64,000 bases of DNA, from assembly GCA_021849075.1 (NCBI GenBank), contig JAJZTH010000003.1:124001-188000 (forward strand), given 5' to 3'. The stretch comes from Pseudomonadota bacterium. GTDB taxonomy: Bacteria > Pseudomonadota > Alphaproteobacteria > Sphingomonadales > Sphingomonadaceae. A program made the position numbers and the translations under genes. Positions within the stretch are counted from its first letter, which is position 1, and each line of letters begins with the position of its first letter. The notes beneath the pieces were generated by a model that ran no database searches, was not told the origin of the DNA, and saw only the letters and a list, made by a program, of their open reading frames with translations. Of the stretch, positions 43,270 through 51,957 are shown piece after piece.

Positions 43270-43527
43270 ATGGCGCGGGGCCGCAAACGCTATCTGACCG
43301 CCACCATGCCCGACGGTTATGTGAAGACGATCGGCCCGACGGCGGACGCCTTCACCCATTATTGGCGGATCGTCGCGGTGCTGGAAAACGGCAAGACCGA
43401 GGTGTTCTGGGGTCACACCAAATCGCTGGCCGAGGCGAAGAAGCTGAAAGGCCCGGCGGCGGATGGCGCAAAGATGCGCGGCTGGAAAAGCTATCAGTTC
43501 GAGATTGCGGAACTGGTGGAGACGTAA
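43270..43527 (+). CDS. DUF4170-family protein
   Basis: An 85-residue alphaproteobacterial protein: GPTADAFTHYWRIVAVLENGKTEVFWGHTKSLAEAKKLKGPAADGAKMRGWKSYQFEIAE. No known activity. It begins 4 bp after the SprT-like gene stop and closes the SCO1-YcgN-SprT-DUF4170 operon. A 93-bp repeat element begins 44 bp downstream. Confidence 0.8.
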   Translation: MARGRKRYLTATMPDGYVKTIGPTADAFTHYWRIVAVLENGKTEVFWGHTKSLAEAKKLKGPAADGAKMRGWKSYQFEIAELVET

Positions 43528-43571
43528 GGGGGAGGCAGGTGTGGTAGCGGTCATATCACGCCATGATATGA

Positions 43572-43664
43572 ATCGTCACCCTGAACTTGTTTCAGGGTCC
43601 ATTTCTCCACACCGTACGATTGTTTGTTGGGCTTGATGGATGCTGAAACAAGTTCAGCATGACG
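43572..43664 (+). repeat. 93-bp intergenic repeat, copy A (inverted partner at 49933-50025)
   Basis: Two palindromes (CCTGAACTTGTTTCAGG and GCTGAAACAAGTTCAGC) flank a core of about 40 bp. The whole unit is identical, in reverse complement, to 49933-50025. The TGAACTTGTTTCA hairpin type is a common dispersed element in sphingomonad genomes. Confidence 0.95.
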
Positions 43665-43712
43665 AGTGGAGAAAATGGTTTTGCCATTCGCAATGCCTGC
43701 GCGAACAAAGCA

Positions 43713-43979
43713 TCACCGATGTTTGAAGGTCCAGCTTCGATCTTCTGCCTCTTCTCCATTGATGAGATATTGCATCAAGTGAGTTTCACCGTTCGGCCAT
43801 GCGACAAGTTCATGATCGTTTATGAAATCGACGGTGATAGCTTCGCCACTTTCGGATGAGTCCCATATCAAGGTGAGCCTGTCGCCTGGCTCCAGTTCGA
43901 AACATTCAGGCCAAGGCTCGACAGACACATAGATCGGGCCTTCTTTGCGGTTTACGAAGCTATGCTGGGTCCGTGCCAT
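43713..43979 (-). CDS. Hypothetical protein, 88 residues
   Basis: A small acidic, probably beta-rich protein: SVEPWPECFELEPGDRLTLIWDSS, AITVDFINDHELVAWPNGETHLMQYLIN, ending TFKHR. No family recognised. Base composition is lower in GC than its neighbours. The start is uncertain (43979 chosen; longer forms reach the trhO gene). It lies 52 bp after trhO on the same strand and beside a 93-bp repeat, so it may have arrived with rearrangement of this area. Confidence 0.5.
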   Translation of the reverse strand: MARTQHSFVNRKEGPIYVSVEPWPECFELEPGDRLTLIWDSSESGEAITVDFINDHELVAWPNGETHLMQYLINGEEAEDRSWTFKHR

Positions 43980-44031
43980 GCGCCCAGCGTAAAGCGCATG
44001 CCGGATCATGCCAAGCACCAGGGCGTTCGCC

Positions 44032-44856
44032 CTACCCCCGGTGCGGCCAGGTGCCGCTGGCGTCGCCGGGGCAGTCATGGTCCGCCTCGCGCGGGTGGGG
44101 CAGGCCGCAGGTGCGGCAGGTGATGTAGTCGCCGGGTTTCAGCCCATGGCCCACCGTTACCCGCTCGTCGAAGACATAGCATTCGCCCTGCCAGCGGCTG
44201 TCGGCTTCCGGCATATCCTCCAGATAGCGAAGGATGCCGCCCTTCAGGTGATAGACATCGTCAAAGCCGCGCGCTTTGACCAGTGCGGTGGATTTTTCGC
44301 AGCGGATGCCGCCGGTGCAGAACATCGCGATCTTCGGGGTGCGGCCCTGCGCCTTGAGGTCAGCGGCGAAAGCGTCGAACCAGTCGGGGAAGTCGCGGAA
44401 GGACCGGGTCGCCGGGTCGATTGCATTCTGGAACGTGCCGCAGGCGACTTCATAGGCATTGCGCGTGTCGATGACGACGGTGTCGGGATCGGCGATCAGC
44501 GCGTTCCATGCGGCCGGGTCCAGATGCGTGCCGGCGCGGTTGGCGGGGTCGAGATCGCCCGCGCCAAGGGTCACGATTTCCGGCTTCACCTTCACCTTCA
44601 TGCGGGCGAAGGGCGCGTCATGCGCCTGCGCATATTTGACGTCGGTATCGGCGCAGCCCGGCAGCGCGCGGATATGGGCGACCAGCGCGGCGATGGCGTC
44701 GGCATCGCCCGCGACCGTGCCGTTAATCCCCTCCCCCGCGACGATCAGCGTGCCGCAGGTGCCAAGATCGGCGCAGAGCGATTTCAAGTCAGCGGCGATC
44801 GCGCGGGGATCGGCAAAGCGGGTGAAATGATAGAGGGCGGCGACGGTATAGGACAT
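44032..44856 (-). CDS. trhO: tRNA uridine-34 hydroxylase, rhodanese family
   Basis: A 274-residue YceA/UPF0176 protein that makes 5-hydroxyuridine at tRNA position 34 with molecular oxygen. An N-terminal acylphosphatase-like domain (GTLIVAGEGINGTVAG) is followed by a rhodanese domain with the active Cys in MFCTGGIRCEKSTALV and GFDDVYHLKGGILRYLE. A C-terminal Cys-rich tail (CRTCGLPHPREADHDC) could bind zinc. The start at 44856 (MSYTVAALYHF) is family-typical. Divergent from pdeM. Confidence 0.9.
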   Translation of the reverse strand: MSYTVAALYHFTRFADPRAIAADLKSLCADLGTCGTLIVAGEGINGTVAGDADAIAALVAHIRALPGCADTDVKYAQAHDAPFARMKVKVKPEIVTLGAGDLDPANRAGTHLDPAAWNALIADPDTVVIDTRNAYEVACGTFQNAIDPATRSFRDFPDWFDAFAADLKAQGRTPKIAMFCTGGIRCEKSTALVKARGFDDVYHLKGGILRYLEDMPEADSRWQGECYVFDERVTVGHGLKPGDYITCRTCGLPHPREADHDCPGDASGTWPHRG

Positions 44857-44921
44857 GGCGGTCCCTATAGGCGCTGCGCGCGCCTCTTGAAAGCCGGGGC
44901 GTAGAGGCGCATAGCCAGGCC

Positions 44922-45581
44922 ATGGTTCCCCTTTCGTTCGCAGGTCATGAGTTTCTGGCGCTGCCCGAAGCCGCGCTGTTCTGGCCGGACCGGGGCGCGT
45001 TGCTGGTGGCGGACCTGCATTTCGAGAAAGCGAGCTGGTATGCGCGTTTCGGCCAGTTCCTGCCCCCGCATGACAGTCAGGCCACGCTGGATGTGATCGA
45101 GGCGCTGGTGGCGCGCACCGGCGCGCGGGCGGTCTGGTCATTGGGGGACAGTTTCCATGACAGCGACGGGGCCGCCCGGTTGGACCCAAAAGCGCGGGGA
45201 CGATTAATTTCCCTTACGGAAAGGCTGGACTGGACCTGGATTACCGGCAATCATGACGTTGGTGTCACGACCATGCCGGGGGGACGGGGCGTGGCGGAGG
45301 CGGAGGTTGGCGGGATCTGGTTGCGGCATGAGGCGCAGGCGGATGATCCCCGGCCCGAAATTTCCGGCCATTTCCACCCCAAGCTGCGCCTCAATTTGCG
45401 CGGTCGGCATGTGTCGCGACGCTGCTTCGTGGGATCGGCGACCAAGCTGATTCTGCCGGCATTGGGGGCGCTGACCGGGGGGCTGGATGCGGGCCATGGA
45501 GAGATTCGTCGGGTCGTGGGACCGGGGGCAGCCGCTATGGTGCCGGTCGCCGATCGTTTGCTGCGCTTTCCCTTATCGTAA
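44922..45581 (+). CDS. pdeM: Ligase-associated DNA damage response endonuclease PdeM
   Basis: A 219-residue calcineurin-like metallophosphoesterase of the PdeM group: ALLVADLHFEKASWYA, AVWSLGDSFHDSDGA, TWITGNHDVG, EISGHFHPKLRL. In many bacteria pdeM sits with an ATP-dependent DNA ligase, an Lhr helicase and an exonuclease; here it is alone. The gap to the TonB gene contains a GTTGCC-ATTA-GGCAAC hairpin (45612-45627). Confidence 0.88.
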   Translation: MVPLSFAGHEFLALPEAALFWPDRGALLVADLHFEKASWYARFGQFLPPHDSQATLDVIEALVARTGARAVWSLGDSFHDSDGAARLDPKARGRLISLTERLDWTWITGNHDVGVTTMPGGRGVAEAEVGGIWLRHEAQADDPRPEISGHFHPKLRLNLRGRHVSRRCFVGSATKLILPALGALTGGLDAGHGEIRRVVGPGAAAMVPVADRLLRFPLS

Positions 45582-45767
45582 GGGGACGCTACGGAAACCG
45601 GATTTTAAGCCGTTGCCATTAGGCAACAGGTCTTGATTATGCGACCATCTGAATCGGCGAAAGGCGCAGAAAAGCGTGCCTCCCTTGCCAGAACCCTGTT
45701 GCATAAGCATAATCATGTGCATCCCGACGCGGCGAAAAGTCGTGCGGGCCAGGAGAGGATTGCCATC

Positions 45768-48569
45768 ATGACAGCCAAGAGTCCCTTGCTGACGTCCGTA
45801 GGCGCGTTGGCGCTGTGCCTGTTTGCCCCCGCCGCGCTGGCGCAGGATAATAGCGCGCCGCAGGCCGCCGCCGATCAGGATGACGCCCAGATCATCGTCA
45901 CCGCCACCCGCCGCGCCAGCCCCCTGTCCGATGTGCCGATCGCGGTGTCCGCCGTGGGCGCGCAGGCGATGCAGAATAGCGGCGCGAGCGACATCCGCAC
46001 CCTCAATCAGCTTGCGCCTTCGCTGCTCGTCTCCTCGACCGGTTCCGAAGCCAATGCCTCCGCCCGCATTCGCGGCATCGGCACGGTGGGCGACAATCCG
46101 GGGCTGGAAAGCTCGGTCGCGGTGTTCATTGACGGCGTCTATCGGTCGCGCACCGGCGCGGGCCTCAACGAACTGGGCGAGATTGAGCGGGTCGAGGTGC
46201 TGCGCGGGCCGCAGGGCACGTTGTTCGGGCGCAATGCGTCGGCGGGCCTGATCAACATCATCAGCAAGGCGCCGGAAACGACGTTCCACCTCAATACCGA
46301 GGCGACATACGGCAATTATGATTATTGGCGGCTGGCGGGCCGCGTGACCGGGCCGGTGGCCGATGGCATCGCCTTGTCGCTGGACGGGGTGTGGAGCAAG
46401 CGCGACGGCTTCTACAAGCTGGTCGACGGCACCGGCGTAAAGCAAGGCGACACCAATGACCGCGATCGTTATTTCCTGCGCGGTCAGGCGCTGATCGAGC
46501 CAAACGACGCCCTGTCGATCCGCCTGATCGGCGATTACACCAATCGCGACGAAAGCTGCTGCGGCGCGGCCTATATCGAGGCGCGTGAGCGGGTGCCGGT
46601 GGCGGGCGGCGGTTATGGCACTGCGCCGTTCAACCGCATCGCCGCGATCCTGGCGGGTCAGGGCAGCGTCATTCCGGCCGATCCCTATGACCGGGAACTG
46701 GCGATCACGCCGGGCCGCGACTATGTCAGCAAGCTCAAGGATTGGGGCGTGTCGGGCGAGATCAACTATGATTTCGGCGGCGCGAAGCTGACCAGCATCA
46801 CCGCCTATCGCGACTATAAATCCCGCGACTATGGCGATTATGACTATAATCGCGCCGACCTTCTCTATCGCGATCCCAACACCTATCGCCAGTTCAAGAC
46901 CTTCACGCAGGAATTGCGGCTGCAGGGATCGGCCTTTGCCGACAAGCTGGACTGGCTGGTCGGCGGCTATTACGCCAATGAGCGGCTGACGCTGGAGGAT
47001 AATATCCGCTTTGGCGCGGACTATGGCCGCTTTGCCGCCTGTCGTCTGATGGCGGGCGCGGGTGCGGCCAGCAATTTCTCTGCGCAGCAACTCGCCGCCT
47101 GTGGCAGCGGCCTTGCCACGCAGGCGTTGATTACGGGGACGCAGGCGAACCTGAATGCCGGGTTGACCGCTGCGCTGATCGGCCGGGGCGTGCCGCCGGC
47201 GATCGCGGCGGCGCAGGCGGGGGCGATCTCCACCGGGCTTGGCAACTGGCTACGGGCGCTGGCCGCCATTCCTGCCGGTACGGGCGACGTCGGATCGCTC
47301 TATCGCCAGAAGAGCGAGAATTGGGCGCTGTTCACCCATAATATCGTCCATATCACCAACCGGCTCGATCTGACTCTGGGCCTGCGCTACACCCATGAGA
47401 GCAAGCGTTTTTCGGCGGATCTGAACAATAATAACGCGACCTGCGCGGCGCTTCAGTCCTCATCCCTCCCCTCGCTCGCCACTAATCCCGCGCTGGGCAG
47501 CGCGGCGACGCTGGCGGGCGGCATTCTGACGCTGGGGTGCCTGGGCAATGGGTCCACGACGCTCAATGCGCTGAACCTGAATGACAAGATCAGCGATGGC
47601 GAATTTTCCGGGACGGCGGTGCTGTCATGGAAACCGATCGACGATCTGCTGCTCTATGGCAGCTATTCCAAAGGCTATAAGGCGGGCGGCTATAATCTGG
47701 ATCGGTTCCAACTGGGATCGACGGGGCTGAACGCCATTCCCGCCGTGTTCGCGCCGCGCACCAATGCGGACGCCGCCAGCCTGCGCTTTGCCGCAGAAAA
47801 GGTCGATGCGTTCGAAATCGGCCTGAAATATGTGCAGCCCAAATGGAGCGCGAACATCGCCGCCTTCCGGCAGGAGTTCAAGAATTTCCAGCTGAATACT
47901 TTCAACGGCACCAGCTTCGTCGTGCAGAACATCAATGGGTGCGACAGCGCGCTTTCCGTCGCGCGGACGTGCGACAGCGGCGATGTGGGGCCGGGCCTGA
48001 TCAGCCAGGGCGTGGAACTGGAGCTGACGGCAACGCCGGTGCGCAATTTCCGGGTATCGGGCGGCCTGACCTATGCCCGCGCCAAATTCGCCAACCGGCT
48101 GGTCGGCAGCGGCGATGGCAGCGTGCCGCTCGACCCGGCCCTGTTCCTGCTGCCCGGATCGATCAACTCCAACGCGCCCGAACTGGTGACGACCGCCAGC
48201 ATGGCGTGGACGCCGGACATCGGATCATCGGGCCTGTCGGCGCTGTTCTACGTCGATGGGCGTTTGACCAGCGATTATAACACCGGGTCCGACCTGTTCC
48301 CGGAAAAGCGGCAGGACGGCTATGCCATCGTCAATGCGCGCGTCGGCATCCGCGGCCCCGACAAGCGCTGGTCGGTAGAGTTCTGGGGCCAGAATCTGTT
48401 CAACCAGAATTATACGCAGGTCGCCTTCTCCAGCCCGCTCCAGTCGAGCAGCCCGGGGACATCGACGACCGGCCAGTTCGCGGCGGGCGCGCCGATGGCG
48501 AACCAGCTCATCTCCGCCTATCTGGCGGAGCCGCGCACCTATGGCATTACCTTGCGCGGGAGTTTCTGA
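45768..48569 (+). CDS. TonB-dependent outer-membrane receptor
   Basis: A 933-residue receptor: signal peptide (MTAKSPLLTSVGALALCLFAPAALAQ), TonB box region DDAQIIVTATRR, plug domain with RVEVLRGPQGTLFGRNASAGLINIISK, then a 22-strand barrel ending in GITLRGSF (C-terminal Phe). It belongs to the large sphingomonad receptor class used for oligosaccharides, aromatics or siderophores; the ligand is unknown. The start at 45768 has AGGAGAGG 9 nt upstream. That SD plus the next bases (AGGAGAGGAT) is exactly complementary to the anti-SD run of the three small RNAs in this window. Its 3' end overlaps yggS by 23 bp. Confidence 0.95.
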   Translation: MTAKSPLLTSVGALALCLFAPAALAQDNSAPQAAADQDDAQIIVTATRRASPLSDVPIAVSAVGAQAMQNSGASDIRTLNQLAPSLLVSSTGSEANASARIRGIGTVGDNPGLESSVAVFIDGVYRSRTGAGLNELGEIERVEVLRGPQGTLFGRNASAGLINIISKAPETTFHLNTEATYGNYDYWRLAGRVTGPVADGIALSLDGVWSKRDGFYKLVDGTGVKQGDTNDRDRYFLRGQALIEPNDALSIRLIGDYTNRDESCCGAAYIEARERVPVAGGGYGTAPFNRIAAILAGQGSVIPADPYDRELAITPGRDYVSKLKDWGVSGEINYDFGGAKLTSITAYRDYKSRDYGDYDYNRADLLYRDPNTYRQFKTFTQELRLQGSAFADKLDWLVGGYYANERLTLEDNIRFGADYGRFAACRLMAGAGAASNFSAQQLAACGSGLATQALITGTQANLNAGLTAALIGRGVPPAIAAAQAGAISTGLGNWLRALAAIPAGTGDVGSLYRQKSENWALFTHNIVHITNRLDLTLGLRYTHESKRFSADLNNNNATCAALQSSSLPSLATNPALGSAATLAGGILTLGCLGNGSTTLNALNLNDKISDGEFSGTAVLSWKPIDDLLLYGSYSKGYKAGGYNLDRFQLGSTGLNAIPAVFAPRTNADAASLRFAAEKVDAFEIGLKYVQPKWSANIAAFRQEFKNFQLNTFNGTSFVVQNINGCDSALSVARTCDSGDVGPGLISQGVELELTATPVRNFRVSGGLTYARAKFANRLVGSGDGSVPLDPALFLLPGSINSNAPELVTTASMAWTPDIGSSGLSALFYVDGRLTSDYNTGSDLFPEKRQDGYAIVNARVGIRGPDKRWSVEFWGQNLFNQNYTQVAFSSPLQSSSPGTSTTGQFAAGAPMANQLISAYLAEPRTYGITLRGSF

Positions 48570-49305
48570 GCATTCCGCGCCCGCTGGTCGGATCAGGACG
48601 GGCGGGCGCGGTGCGATCCCCGAACAGGGCGGTGCCGACGCGAATGTCCGTGGCGCCCAGCATGATGGCGGTGTCATAATCGCCTGACATGCCCATCGAC
48701 AGGCGCGGGAGGCCCTCTTCCCGCGCCATTTTTGCGAGCAGGGCAAAGAAGGGTGCGGGTTCGATGCCGGCCGGCGGCACGCACATCAGGCCCAGCAGAG
48801 GAATGTCTGCATCGCGCGCGGCGGCGATCAGCGCGGGCGTATCGGCAATGGGGCAGCCGCCCTTCTGCTCCTCCGCGCCGATATTCACCTGAATGAAGCA
48901 GGGAAGCCGCTTGCCCGCTGCGTCCATCGCCTTGACGAGGGCGGTCAGCAGCGACGGGCGATCAAGGCCATGGAGGACGTCGAACAGGGCGACCGCTTCA
49001 GCTGCCTTGTTCGATTGCAGCTGGCCGACCAGGTGCAGTTCGATGTCTGCATATTCCTCCCGCAGGGCGGGCCATTTATCCTGACTTTCCTGCACGCGAT
49101 TTTCGCCGAAGACGCGCTGGCCGGCTTGTATCAACGGGCGGATGGCGTCGGCATCATGCGTCTTCGATACGGCGATCAGGCGGATATCGTCGGCGGTGCG
49201 GCCGGTCAGGCGCGCGGCGCGGCCAATGCTGTCGCGCACGGCGGCCAGACGCTGGGCGGCTTCGATGCTGTCCGGGGTATTGGCAGGGGTGATGGCGGTC
49301 GTCAT
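48547..49305 (-). CDS. YggS-family pyridoxal phosphate homeostasis protein
   Basis: A 252-residue PLP-binding protein (PLPBP/YggS/ProSC), with the PLP lysine in LIAVSKTHDADAI and GENRVQESQDKWPAL, LHLVGQLQSNKAAEAV, IQVNIGAEEQKGGC, LSMGMSGDYDTAIMLGATDIRVGTALFG. It buffers free PLP. The start at 49305 is the most family-like. It converges on the TonB receptor gene with a 23-bp overlap and is divergent from the ThiE-like gene. Confidence 0.93.
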   Translation of the reverse strand: MTTAITPANTPDSIEAAQRLAAVRDSIGRAARLTGRTADDIRLIAVSKTHDADAIRPLIQAGQRVFGENRVQESQDKWPALREEYADIELHLVGQLQSNKAAEAVALFDVLHGLDRPSLLTALVKAMDAAGKRLPCFIQVNIGAEEQKGGCPIADTPALIAAARDADIPLLGLMCVPPAGIEPAPFFALLAKMAREEGLPRLSMGMSGDYDTAIMLGATDIRVGTALFGDRTAPARPDPTSGRGMLRNSRAR

Positions 49306-49327
49306 GCGCGCTGCTATAGGCAGGGGC

Positions 49328-49876
49328 ATGTCCCGCCGCCACCGCAAAAAGCTGCCCGGCCTCTGGCTGATGACCGATGAGCGGGTGAGCGAGACCGCGC
49401 TGCTGGCGGCGGCGGTACGCTTGCCGCGCGGGCGGGCGGGGATTGTCTTTCGCCATTATCGCACGCAGGCGCAGCAGCGGCGCGCGCTGTTCGAAGCGCT
49501 GCGGGCGATTGCGCGGCGGCGCAGGCTGGTGCTGATGCTGGCGGGATCAGCGCGTGATGCGGCGGCGTGGCGCGCGGACGGCGCGCATGGCTGCGATCAG
49601 CGCGCGTCGGTGCGGCCTGTGCTGCGCAGCCGGCCAGTGCATGACCGGCAGGAGGCTGTCGAAGCGCGCGGCGCGGATCTGTGCTTCCTCTCCCCCCTTT
49701 TCCCCACCCGTTCGCATCCGGGTGCGCCGGCGCTGGGGCGGGTGCGCTTTGCGATGCTGGCGGGCGGGATCGATGCGCCGGTGATGGCGCTGGGCGGGGT
49801 CAGACGATCGCATGCGCGAATGTTGCGGGGGATTGGCGCGGATGGCTGGGCGGCGATCGACGGGCTGAGCGAATAA
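49328..49876 (+). CDS. Divergent thiamine phosphate synthase-like (ThiE/TenI) protein
   Basis: A 182-residue TIM-barrel fragment-like protein: LPGLWLMTDERV (ThiE-type first strand), FLSPLFPTRSHPGAPALG (the FSPVF.T.SHPG phosphate segment) and APVMALGGV (ALGGI strand with Gly-Gly phosphate loop). It is shorter than ThiE (about 210) and its middle is very Arg/Ala-rich with few of the usual ThiE residues (GVHLGQ is replaced by GAHGCD). It may be TenI-like or degenerate. In many alphaproteobacteria a ThiE-like gene adjoins yggS, as here. Confidence 0.7.
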   Translation: MSRRHRKKLPGLWLMTDERVSETALLAAAVRLPRGRAGIVFRHYRTQAQQRRALFEALRAIARRRRLVLMLAGSARDAAAWRADGAHGCDQRASVRPVLRSRPVHDRQEAVEARGADLCFLSPLFPTRSHPGAPALGRVRFAMLAGGIDAPVMALGGVRRSHARMLRGIGADGWAAIDGLSE

Positions 49877-49932
49877 GGCCGCGTGGATGAATGTGAATGG
49901 GGGGAATAGGTGGTGTCGCGCTATTCCACCGA

Positions 49933-50025
49933 CGTCATGCTGAACTTGTTTCAGCATCCATCAAGCCCAACAAACAATCGTACGGTGTGGAGAAATGGAC
50001 CCTGAAACAAGTTCAGGGTGACGAT
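49933..50025 (-). repeat. 93-bp intergenic repeat, copy B (inverted partner at 43572-43664)
   Basis: Exact reverse complement of 43572-43664: two 17-bp palindromes of the TGAACTTGTTTCA type around a common core. It lies between the ThiE-like gene and the HAD gene, which converge on it. Confidence 0.95.
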
Positions 50026-50071
50026 GCAGCTTAGGACAGGCTTTGACCGTTCCCGACCAACCAAATGCGCC

Positions 50072-50749
50072 CTATGCCCAGTCCACCCGGGTCCAGCCGC
50101 GCTCTGCCGCGAGTTTCGCCAGCGGTTTGTGCGGGTTGGAGGCGAAGGGGATGTCGGCAAACTCCAGCATCGGCGCGTCCGACACATGGTCGCTATAGGC
50201 GCGGATATGCGCCTGGCTGCGGTCGATCGCCTCAGCCGCCATCCAAGCCTTGATCATGCGCAATTTGCCGGTGTCATAGCAATTTTCGCCGGCAATCTTG
50301 GCGCGGACATAGCGCAGATCCTGGCTGAGATGATCGGTCGCGATCACCGCGTCGAAGCCCAGCCGGCGGGCTATCGCCTCCACATAGAGGCGGTAGGAGG
50401 CGGTGGCGAGCACCAGCCGATATCCGTCCGCCCGGTCCTGCGCGATCTGCGCCACCGCGCCTGCGCGCAAATTGGTGGCCATCACCTTGTCGGCATAGCT
50501 TTCGATATGCGGCAATAATTTCGCGCGTTCGACATTGCCGCCGATCATCAACGCCTGATTGAGTTCCTTCAGCCGCTTGCGCGTCAGCAGCTTGAGCACA
50601 TAGGCCAGCATCAGCAGAATGACGCAGGGGAAAAGCGCCAGCCGCCAAGGGGCCATGCGCCGCGCAACATGGATGAGGAAGCCGGTATAGGTGCCGCTGA
50701 ACGTCACCGTGCGGTCCATGTCATAGATGGCCAGCCTATATTGCGTCAT
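50072..50749 (-). CDS. HAD-IB family hydrolase
   Basis: A 225-residue HAD-superfamily phosphatase (subfamily IB, SerB/CicA-like): the nucleophile motif IYDMDRTVTFSG (Asp10), motif II LATASYRLYVEAIAR, and motif III AYSDHVSDAPMLEFA. A hydrophobic segment (LALFPCVILLMLAYVLKLL) in the cap region suggests membrane association, as in the phosphatidylglycerophosphatase/CicA-like group. Substrate unknown. The start is 50749 or 50773. Divergent from the Mla operon. Confidence 0.85.
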   Translation of the reverse strand: MTQYRLAIYDMDRTVTFSGTYTGFLIHVARRMAPWRLALFPCVILLMLAYVLKLLTRKRLKELNQALMIGGNVERAKLLPHIESYADKVMATNLRAGAVAQIAQDRADGYRLVLATASYRLYVEAIARRLGFDAVIATDHLSQDLRYVRAKIAGENCYDTGKLRMIKAWMAAEAIDRSQAHIRAYSDHVSDAPMLEFADIPFASNPHKPLAKLAAERGWTRVDWA

Positions 50750-50847
50750 GCCGTTTCCGAAACTTTTGCCCATGCTCTTCGTTCTGGCTTGCGGATGGGC
50801 CGTTTCGGCTTGCCGTGCAACCGATAATGGACCACTAAACCGCCTTG

Positions 50848-51957
50848 ATGAATAAAGTCGCCGACCTTGCAGAAGAAACGCGCGACGGCGAAACGGTAGT
50901 CCGGTTGTCCGGGTCGCTCGCCATCGCCTGTCTGGGCGAACTGCCCAACCGGCTGGATGCGTTGCAGCCGCCGCTGGCCGCGATCGACCTGACGAACGTG
51001 GACCATATGGACACGATCGGCGCCTGGACCGTGCATCGCACGGCCAGGCGATTGCAGGCTGAGATTATCTGCGCCAGCGACGATTGCAGACGGCTGATCG
51101 ATGCGGTCGGCGGGCTGGACGAGCCGGTGCCGATCCGCCCCGATCATGTCCATCCGCTGCGCCGCGTGGTCGGCCAGATTGGCGAAGCGGTCAGCAATTC
51201 CGGCGCGACGCTGGTCGGGCTGGTCGGATTTTTCGGGGCGACGCTGGTCGCCTGCTGGAGCGTGATCCGCCATCCCAGCCGCTTTCGCATCAATGCCGTC
51301 GTGCAGCGGTTCGAAGTGGTGGGCGTGTCCGCGCTGGGCATCATCGGCCTGATGAGTTTCCTGATCGGCATCGTCATCGCCCAGCAGGGATCGGTGCAGT
51401 TGCGCCAGTTCGGCATGGAGATGCTGACGATCAATCTGGTCGGCCGCCTGACGTTCCGCGAACTGGGCGTGCTGATGACCGCGATCATGGTCGCGGGCCG
51501 GTCCGGTTCCGCCTTTGCCGCGCAATTGGGCACGATGAAGCTGACCGAGGAGGTCGACGCCATGCGCACCATCGGCGTGTCGCCGATGGAGGCGCTGGTG
51601 CTGCCGCGCACGCTGGCGGTGGTGGTGATGATGCCGCTGCTGGCCTTCTATGCCTCCATCGTGGCGATCATCGGCGGCGGATTCCTGTGCGCGGTTGCGC
51701 TGGAAATCCCGCCCATCACCTTCGTCCAGCGCCTGCGCGAAGTGGTGCCGATCCATGACCTGTGGGTCGGCCTGATCAAGGCGCCGGTGTTCGGCATCAT
51801 CATCGCGCTGTCGGGCTGTTTCCAGGGGCTGCAGGTGAAGGCCAATGCCGAGGAAGTCGGGCTGCGCACCACGGCCGCCGTGGTGCAGGCGATCTTCCTG
51901 GTGATCGTAATCGACGCTTTCTTTGCCGTCTTCTTCACCTGGGTAGGGTGGAACTGA
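50848..51957 (+). CDS. mlaE: MlaE-type lipid ABC permease with N-terminal STAS domain
   Basis: A 369-residue permease of the phospholipid-transport (Mla/MCE) system. Residues 1 to about 100 form a STAS-like domain (VVRLSGSLAIACLGELPNRLD..IDLTNVDHMDTIGAW). The rest is the MlaE permease (FGMEMLTINLVGRLTFRELGVLMTAIMVAGRSGSAFAAQLGTMKLTEEVDAMRTIG, the EExDALRTIG motif). It works with the ATPase, MCE and lipoprotein encoded next to retain outer-membrane lipid asymmetry. The fused STAS domain replaces a separate MlaB. The start is ATG 50848; a TTG precedes it. Confidence 0.92.
   Translation: MNKVADLAEETRDGETVVRLSGSLAIACLGELPNRLDALQPPLAAIDLTNVDHMDTIGAWTVHRTARRLQAEIICASDDCRRLIDAVGGLDEPVPIRPDHVHPLRRVVGQIGEAVSNSGATLVGLVGFFGATLVACWSVIRHPSRFRINAVVQRFEVVGVSALGIIGLMSFLIGIVIAQQGSVQLRQFGMEMLTINLVGRLTFRELGVLMTAIMVAGRSGSAFAAQLGTMKLTEEVDAMRTIGVSPMEALVLPRTLAVVVMMPLLAFYASIVAIIGGGFLCAVALEIPPITFVQRLREVVPIHDLWVGLIKAPVFGIIIALSGCFQGLQVKANAEEVGLRTTAAVVQAIFLVIVIDAFFAVFFTWVGWN

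Noticed and set aside
43572-43664. Repeat considered as a CRISPR or phage attachment site
   Set aside because: Only two units, 6.3 kb apart and inverted, with internal palindromes; no spacers, integrase or tRNA are associated.
45612-45627. GTTGCC-ATTA-GGCAAC hairpin between pdeM and the TonB receptor gene, considered as a terminator or operator
   Set aside because: No T run follows and no second copy or known regulator motif is seen, so no separate call is made.
45573-47090. A 505-codon minus strand frame inside the TonB receptor gene
   Set aside because: The + strand encodes an unmistakable receptor with signal peptide, plug and barrel; the antisense frame is compositional.
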